Below, one piece after another: positions 13,250 to 15,539 of a stretch of 15,539 nucleotides of DNA. Each line of letters starts with the position of its first letter. The stretch's first letter is position 1. The notes beneath the pieces were generated by a model. The model was not told the DNA's origin, ran no database searches, and saw only the letters and a program-made list of their open reading frames with translations. The stretch is taken from NCBI GenBank assembly GCA_964526915.1, contig CAZGMS010000082.1, positions 1-15,539 of the forward strand. Reading direction: 5' to 3'. The stretch comes from JAHJDR01 sp964526915 (GTDB lineage Bacteria; UBA10199; JADGCS01). Made by a program: the position numbers and the translations under genes.

Positions 13250-13284
13250 AAGGCGTAAGGCGCAGGCCTCAAGGTGCAAGGTTC
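13250..13284. repeat. AAGGCGT-family heptamer array between convergent genes
   Basis: Five 7-bp units (AAGGCGT, AAGGCGC, AGGCCTC, AAGGTGC, AAGGTTC) fill the gap between the cydB stop and the ATPase stop. This is the same family as the array at 2032-2100, about 11 kb away, but here with only one arm. Confidence 0.7.
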
Positions 13285-13287
13285 ATT

Positions 13288-14622
13288 TCAAATCAGCTTG
13301 TCCCAACAACCAATTGCGTAGAGAGGAATGTGGTAGAGGGTGTAACCGTTGCGTTGCACAATCGAATAGGGGGCCAATGAAACGATCACAGCCTTGGCAT
13401 TATTGAAACGGCTATGATAAATGTCCAGAGCCTTGTATTGGTGTGTGTTGGGCTTGAGGGCCGCTTTGCATTCTAGTGGAATGATTTCGAAGGGCGTTTT
13501 GACCACAAAATCGATTTCAAAATTTTTATCCTTAAACCCGCAAACGTTGGGATGGTCGTCTAGCAGTTCGCTACACAGCATTTGTTCAATCAATCCGCCC
13601 AAAGGCTCTCGCAAGTTGGCATCCAGCGTTTCCAATGCCGAAATTCTCGGCAAGCCGGTTTCTCGCAGATGTTTTGCCAGCCCCACATCAAACAAAAATC
13701 GTTTGGGATAAAAGCTGTGTGTGCTTTCTGGATGGTGTGTTTTTTGTTCAATCTTGTGAATGAGCCTCCAGCCTTCAAGGACAGATAAAATGTTATCGGC
13801 AAGGCGGTTGTTATTTTTGATCAGGGCTGTTTTTTTATAAGAGCCACCCAGTGTGTTGGCCACACTGTTGATGGCGCGGTAGAACAAATTGGCATATTCT
13901 TCAGAAAAGAATTTCAAAAAATCTTCTTTGATGGATTCGAGGTAAGCAGAAAAATCTTGTGTGAGATTGCTGTTGCCGGCTGTGGTCAGATAATTGGTGC
14001 AGATTTGCGGTAGGCCGCCGCAAAGAAGATATTGATCGAGCAAGATGAGGAGTGTGGTGTGGTCGTTGGCAGAAAGCCCGATGAGGTTATTTGGATTGTT
14101 TATGATTTCTTGTAATCCATATTTGGTGTGAGGATTTTTTATCTGTTCGTTTGCACGTATAAACTCTGCGTAGGAAAAGGGGTGCACGGTCATTTGAGTG
14201 TAGCGACCAACAGGAATGCGAATTTCCGGATTTCTGAAAAGGCGGTTCATCATGGATCCACTGAGAATGACTGTTTGATGTGGCCAGTCTTCCTTCATTT
14301 GCCGCACGTAGCGCCCCAATAGATATGATTCGTTGGCTTCATCTATGAAAAGAACGGTGTCTTGCGAAGCGACAAAGTTGGTTTCTCTTTTGAGGACCTG
14401 TTCAAATTCATTAAATGATGCCGTCTTGTCGATTTGAGCGCAAAGAATTTTGTTGGTCTCGAGGTTGATTTCTATGTATGTTTTTTTTGATCGTTCCAAT
14501 GCCAAACGAACAGCCGTTGTCTTGCCTACTTGTCGTACACCATTGATGATAAGAACATTTTTATTTAATTCATCCAATGATATATAATTATTGATGTTAT
14601 TTGACAGGTCTCTGAAAATCAT
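13288..14622 (-). CDS. AAA ATPase with C-terminal DUF4143 domain
   Basis: 444 residues. N-terminal AAA module: Walker A GVRQVGKTT (28-36, Lys34), Walker B TVLFIDEA (89-96) and a sensor-like VILSGS (118-123). The DUF4143 region occupies about 200-440, with 'YLLCGGLPQI', 'FLFDVGLAKHLRETGL' and 'GGLIEQMLCSELL'. The closing 'EIDFVV...IPLECKA' (Asp371, Glu384, Lys386) fits the PD-(D/E)xK-like nuclease pattern of this family. Members are widespread in genomes with many mobile elements; their role is not established. The gene is AT-richer than cydAB. No ribosome site precedes the ATG, but a TTGCAA/TATCAT promoter would start transcription at or next to the ATG, suggesting a leaderless mRNA. It converges with cydB and is unlikely to be functionally linked to it. 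Confidence 0.9.
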   Translation of the reverse strand: MIFRDLSNNINNYISLDELNKNVLIINGVRQVGKTTAVRLALERSKKTYIEINLETNKILCAQIDKTASFNEFEQVLKRETNFVASQDTVLFIDEANESYLLGRYVRQMKEDWPHQTVILSGSMMNRLFRNPEIRIPVGRYTQMTVHPFSYAEFIRANEQIKNPHTKYGLQEIINNPNNLIGLSANDHTTLLILLDQYLLCGGLPQICTNYLTTAGNSNLTQDFSAYLESIKEDFLKFFSEEYANLFYRAINSVANTLGGSYKKTALIKNNNRLADNILSVLEGWRLIHKIEQKTHHPESTHSFYPKRFLFDVGLAKHLRETGLPRISALETLDANLREPLGGLIEQMLCSELLDDHPNVCGFKDKNFEIDFVVKTPFEIIPLECKAALKPNTHQYKALDIYHSRFNNAKAVIVSLAPYSIVQRNGYTLYHIPLYAIGCWDKLI

Positions 14623-14627
14623 GGTTT

Positions 14628-14656
14628 ATGATACGTAATTATGACCATAATTGCAA
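14628..14656 (-). promoter_or_regulatory. Probable leaderless promoter of the DUF4143 ATPase gene
   Basis: On the minus strand, TTGCAA (14651-14656), a 17-nt spacer and TATCAT (14628-14633) match -35 and -10 boxes at 4/6 and 5/6. The start site falls within a base or two of the ATG at 14622, explaining the missing Shine-Dalgarno. Confidence 0.45.
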
Positions 14657-14689
14657 CAAAAATGTTCTAAGAATGACCATATTTAGAAC
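14637..14689. promoter_or_regulatory. Two palindromes over and upstream of the ATPase promoter
   Basis: AATTATGACCATAATT (14637-14652) is a perfect 7+2+7 palindrome lying in the spacer between the predicted -35 and -10. A second inverted repeat has perfect arms GTTCTAA (14664-14670) and TTAGAAC (14683-14689) with the related centre AATGACCAT. Both share an ATGACCAT core, so one dimeric regulator could bind both; repression or autoregulation is inferred. Confidence 0.45.
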
Positions 14690-14746
14690 ACGAAGGTAAT
14701 TTTCTGATAATGCTGGGCAATGTGTTTCAGGGCGTCCAATAATTAG

Positions 14747-14819
14747 GACATTTGTCTCATAATTATGACACTTGTCTTAGTACTGGGACAGTCTCTGGGA
14801 CAGGTACTGGGACTGGTCC
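14747..14819. promoter_or_regulatory. Serial GACA/TGTC palindromes, candidate enhancer sites
   Basis: GACATTTGTC (14747-14756) and GACACTTGTC (14767-14776) are palindromic sites exactly 20 bp apart, each preceded by an AATTA-G/T-GACA sequence. They are followed by two CTGGGACAG direct repeats and GGACTGGTCC (14810-14819). The cluster ends about 50 bp upstream of a sigma-54-type promoter, a normal position for activator sites. Confidence 0.4.
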
Positions 14820-14870
14820 TTCAAAAACATCCTAACCCATTATAATCACACAAAATATTATTTTATGGTA

Positions 14871-14887
14871 TTGGCACAGGGATTGCA
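14871..14887 (+). promoter_or_regulatory. Sigma-54 (RpoN) promoter, near consensus
   Basis: TTGGCACAGGGATTGCA has the -24 GG and -12 GC dinucleotides separated by exactly 10 nt and matches TGGCACR-N4-TTGCW at nearly every position. The start of transcription would be near 14898. No coding region begins for 250 nt downstream. No gene for an enhancer-binding protein is in the window. Confidence 0.5.
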
Positions 14888-14897
14888 GTCCGTAAGA

Positions 14898-15060
14898 CGA
14901 GTACGTGCCCATTTTGTTACAGTACTGGCGTGTTTACGAGGGGAATAAAACAGGCATGAAAACTGGCGGGGCAACTCACAAAAAGAGCGTGGCTTGTGGC
15001 TTAGCGGTTATTGCACCGCGTCAACAAATATTATGCGAATGAACAAGCAGTCTTGTTTTC
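14898..15060 (+). ncRNA. Candidate sigma-54-dependent small RNA
   Basis: The stretch from the predicted start to a GAACAAG-CAGT-CTTGTTTTC hairpin with short T-run (15041-15060) is about 160 nt and lacks a convincing gene. It contains a GCGGT...ACCGC stem (about 15004-15019). A 28-codon frame (ATG at 14956 to TGA at 15042) exists but resembles nothing known. The alternative is a long leader of the gene at 15149. No RNA family is recognised. With the sites listed separately, this accounts for the 526-nt stretch without a recognised gene at 14623-15148. Confidence 0.25.
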
Positions 15061-15086
15061 TATGATTTATGCGACTAGGGAGAAGC

Positions 15087-15140
15087 GTGGATCGTGAATC
15101 GTGAATCGCGGATCGTGAATCGTGGATCGTGGATCGTGGG
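15087..15140. repeat. Heptamer array, left arm of copy E
   Basis: Seven 7-bp units (GTGGATC, GTGAATC, GTGAATC, GCGGATC, GTGAATC, GTGGATC, GTGGATC) and a partial one immediately precede the four-helix-bundle gene. They are inverted relative to the array after that gene (15516-15539), so the gene sits where other copies hold a palindromic core. Confidence 0.85.
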
Positions 15141-15148
15141 GAAGTGAG

Positions 15149-15511
15149 ATGAAAATTCAATCGTATAAAGATTTGGAAGTTTGGAAGACAGGGCTCGAGA
15201 TTGTAAAACTTGTTTACAGTGTGACCAAAAAATTCTCAAAGAGTGAGTCGTTTGGCCTGACGTCCCAAACGCAGAGAGCGGCAGTATCAATACCAACAAA
15301 TATTGCCGAAGGATTTGCGCGACGATACACAAAAGAGTTTACTCGATTTTGCTATATCGCGTTGGGTTCATGTTCAGAATTAGAAACTTTGGTGATCATT
15401 GCGAAGGAACAAACACATTTAACGGGAGATGATTTTAAGAAGTTGACAGAATTGTTGGATCACGAAAGTCGAATGTTAATGAGCCTAACCAAAAAACTGG
15501 TTAACCATTGA
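15149..15511 (+). CDS. Four-helix-bundle protein, S23/23S rRNA intervening-sequence protein family
   Basis: 120 residues. 'MKIQSYKDLEVWKTGLEIVK' and 'TSQTQRAAVSIPTNIAEGFA' with 'YIALGSCSELETLVIIAKE' are the hallmark segments of the IVP/S23 family, first seen as ORFs within 23S rRNA intervening sequences of Leptospira and Coxiella. Stand-alone copies are common in uncultivated bacteria; their function is unknown, though a nucleic-acid or protein-binding helical bundle is assumed. The start at 15149 has GGGAAG just upstream; the longer frame reads heptamer repeat. Composition is AT-rich. There is no rRNA here, so this copy is free-standing and bracketed by inverted heptamer arrays, consistent with a mobile cassette. 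Confidence 0.92.
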   Translation: MKIQSYKDLEVWKTGLEIVKLVYSVTKKFSKSESFGLTSQTQRAAVSIPTNIAEGFARRYTKEFTRFCYIALGSCSELETLVIIAKEQTHLTGDDFKKLTELLDHESRMLMSLTKKLVNH

Positions 15512-15515
15512 CATC

Positions 15516-15539
15516 GATCCACGATCCACGATCCACGAT
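15516..15539. repeat. Heptamer array, right arm of copy E, cut by window edge
   Basis: Three perfect GATCCAC units plus GAT start 4 nt after the four-helix-bundle stop and run to the window end. This is the reverse complement of the GTGGATC units of the left arm. Confidence 0.85.

Noticed and set aside
14956..15042. 28-codon frame with ATG at 14956
   Set aside because: There is no well-placed ribosome site and no recognisable sequence. It could be a small peptide but cannot be supported over a non-coding RNA.
15149..15511. 23S rRNA intervening sequence
   Set aside because: The protein family occurs in rRNA intervening sequences, but the flanks are heptamer arrays and not rRNA.

Overview
This window is dominated by a bacterial microcompartment (BMC) operon on the minus strand, followed by a respiratory block (cytochrome bd) and an accessory right end. 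No rRNA, tRNA or CRISPR array is visible. Base composition is near half G+C in the metabolic genes. The ATPase, GIY-YIG and four-helix-bundle genes look AT-richer. The gene families and the dense palindromic and heptamer intergenic repeats suggest an uncultivated Gram-negative lineage (former Deltaproteobacteria, Bdellovibrionota-like or a related candidate phylum). This is inference; nothing here fixes the taxonomy.

BMC region (1-6489, transcribed right to left). The order is BMC-H shell hexamer, BMC-P pentamer, PduP-type CoA-acylating aldehyde dehydrogenase, PduS-type Fe-S flavoprotein, PduT-type [4Fe-4S] BMC-T, two more BMC-P, DeoC aldolase, and a second tandem-domain BMC-T cut by the left edge. 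DeoC and PduP both start with a short amphipathic helix of the cargo-encapsulation type. The expected chemistry is deoxyribose-5-phosphate to glyceraldehyde-3-phosphate plus acetaldehyde (DeoC), then acetaldehyde to acetyl-CoA plus NADH (PduP). PduS and PduT would move the electrons. This fits the 'sugar phosphate utilizing' class of BMC, here with a Pdu-like redox pair and no B12-dependent diol dehydratase in view. A promoter, a 19-bp palindrome and a divergent small HTH gene lie just upstream of the first shell gene.

Middle (6490-10790). A small excisionase-type HTH gene and a GIY-YIG gene lie among repeats. On the minus strand, an 889-residue protein with a metallo-beta-lactamase-fold domain and two cyclic-nucleotide-binding domains is followed by an FmdB-type zinc ribbon gene.

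Right (10791-15539). cydA and cydB (quinol oxidase bd, short Q-loop) are split by a repeat element that supplies the cydA stop codon. Next come a convergent AAA/DUF4143 ATPase with a probable leaderless, operator-covered promoter, then a gene-poor stretch with serial palindromes and a near-consensus sigma-54 promoter that may drive a small RNA. The window ends with an S23/IVP four-helix-bundle gene bracketed by inverted heptamer arrays.

The most unusual structure is a repeat system. Arrays of 7-bp units, from several unrelated sequence families, sit tightly between genes. One family forms inverted arms around palindromic cores or around a gene. Two paralogous copies inside the BMC operon show a precise nested insertion in a hairpin loop.
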